From the NCBI GenBank assembly GCA_905236235.1, contig CAJOPA010000090.1:1-40263 (forward strand): a stretch of DNA of 40,263 bases, in the 5' to 3' direction. Source of the DNA: an uncultured Eubacterium sp. Lineage in GTDB: Bacteria; Bacillota; Clostridia; Lachnospirales; Lachnospiraceae. Each line of letters opens with the position of its first letter. Positions within the stretch are counted from its first letter, which is position 1. The notes beneath the pieces were generated by a model. The model saw only the letters and a program-made list of their open reading frames with translations. It did not search any database and was not told the origin of the DNA. This document shows, piece by piece, positions 39,923-40,263 of this stretch. The position numbers and the translations under genes were made by a program.

Positions 39923-39966
39923 GTTGCTTCCTCCTTACTGTAGATTTTTCTGATCTTTATATTTAA

Positions 39967-39982
39967 GTTAGTTCCTGCTAAC
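39967..39982. promoter_or_regulatory. Metal-regulator operator, proximal copy
   Basis: GTTAG, six bases, CTAAC. This 16-base inverted repeat lies 45 bases before the DUF6110 start and has the TTAG..CTAA pattern of DtxR/MntR/IdeR-family sites. Confidence 0.7.
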
Positions 39983-39986
39983 TTTT

Positions 39987-40002
39987 GTTAGTCAAAACTA
40001 AC
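39987..40002. promoter_or_regulatory. Metal-regulator operator, distal copy
   Basis: GTTAGTCAAAACTAAC, a 6-4-6 inverted repeat exactly 20 bases (two helical turns) from the proximal copy. The tandem arrangement suggests cooperative binding of two dimers. Confidence 0.72.
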
Positions 40003-40037
40003 TATTCTCTTACGATGACGATATTATCATAAAACGC

Positions 40038-40071
40038 AAAAAAAATCCAGCACCTCATCATGGGTGCCGGA
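40038..40071 (-). terminator. Intrinsic terminator of ssrA
   Basis: TCCAGCACC (40046-40054) pairs with GGTGCCGGA (40063-40071) with one mismatch and is followed on the minus strand by eight T. It lies 17 bases past the 3' end of the tmRNA. Confidence 0.9.
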
Positions 40072-40088
40072 CCTTTCGCCAAAGCGCA

Positions 40089-40263
40089 TGGACCAGACGG
40101 GATTTGAACCCGTGTCCGAAAACAAATTCCCCGTCCTTCTACTATCATAGTTAACTGTTGTGTGCAAGCACATTTCCCTCAAGGGCAAGCAAGTTAACGT
40201 CCTCTCCCTGTCGGTAGCTTCATGATACGCCCGCGGGTGCGAAGCCTCACCCGTGTCGTTTCC
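40089..40263 (-). ncRNA. ssrA: tmRNA, 3' part (truncated by the window edge)
   Basis: The minus strand ends with the tRNA-like T arm ACGGGTTCAAATCCCGT and acceptor CTGGTCC plus A, preceded by GGAATTTGTTTTCGGACA, which is typical of the tmRNA 3' domain. Further upstream are paired segments such as CTTGCCCTTGAGGG and GTGCTTGCACAC that fit the 3' pseudoknots. About half of the molecule is present; the tag-peptide reading frame and 5' acceptor strand lie beyond the edge. tmRNA with SmpB rescues stalled ribosomes. No anticodon arm is found, which excludes an ordinary tRNA. Confidence 0.9.

Noticed and set aside
40089-40263. A tRNA gene at the right edge
   Set aside because: The T arm and acceptor end look tRNA-like, but no anticodon arm or D arm is found upstream; pseudoknot-like pairing indicates tmRNA.
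1-40263. CRISPR array, prophage, integron or intact insertion sequence
   Set aside because: No regularly spaced repeats, no phage structural genes, no transposase or integrase domains were found on either strand.

Overview
The window looks like chromosomal DNA of a strictly anaerobic Gram-positive gut bacterium of the Clostridia, most likely Lachnospiraceae. The evidence is an anaerobic class III ribonucleotide reductase (nrdD/nrdG), strong AGGAGG ribosome binding sites, consensus sigma-A promoters, a CIRCE heat-shock operator, DegV, YitT and DUF4349 proteins, and glycan-catabolic genes. GC content appears to be around 50 percent. There is no rRNA, canonical tRNA, CRISPR array, phage or intact insertion sequence. 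The only RNA gene is the 3' half of ssrA (tmRNA) at the right edge. Most genes lie on the minus strand, so the text reads from high to low coordinates.

The most informative region is 18.9-9.6 kb, a minus-strand operon of about 9 kb with a consensus promoter and a palindromic operator at its head. It encodes a GH31 sulfoquinovosidase, a GPH-type sugar transporter, a small transaldolase, a 3-hydroxyisobutyrate-dehydrogenase-like reductase, a DUF4867-like cupin, a TauE/SafE exporter, a fucose-isomerase-like isomerase and a ROK regulator. Together these match the sulfo-transaldolase (sulfo-TAL/SFT) pathway for sulfoquinovose, the sulfonated sugar of plant sulfolipid. The predicted route is uptake, release of sulfoquinovose, isomerisation to sulfofructose, transaldolase cleavage to sulfolactaldehyde plus fructose-6-phosphate, reduction to dihydroxypropanesulfonate, and export. 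The glycosidase appears to have Gln where the known enzymes have a sulfonate-binding Arg. The cupin has no assigned role.

From 9.5 to 3.7 kb lies a second catabolic unit: an old-yellow-enzyme/FAD/4Fe-4S reductase, two proteins carrying three related NTF2/SnoaL-like domains, and a multi-spanning permease. A PucR-type regulator lies further on (1.3-0.1 kb), after a membrane-anchored SurA-like foldase and an alpha/beta-hydrolase-fold protein that lacks its nucleophilic serine. The substrate is unknown.

From 19 to 25 kb are a divergent DUF362 protein, a CIRCE-controlled Hsp20, two hotdog thioesterases, a 59-residue small ORF behind a perfect RBS-containing palindrome, a DUF4349 lipoprotein and a PHP phosphatase sharing an unusually symmetric divergent promoter region, and an amino-acid permease. 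From 25 to 28.3 kb is nrdD-nrdG with candidate NrdR boxes and an internal terminator. From 28.3 to 36.1 kb are membrane and signalling genes: a Ca2+/Na+ antiporter, a YitT-GNAT fusion, an HD-GYP plus GGDEF c-di-GMP protein, a MATE exporter and an NhaC antiporter. From 36.2 to 40 kb are DegV, a 175-bp hairpin element (half of which recurs at the left edge of the window), and a metal efflux locus. That locus holds a PacL-like DUF6110 protein, a P1B ATPase and a 26-residue microprotein, behind twin 16-bp palindromic operators.
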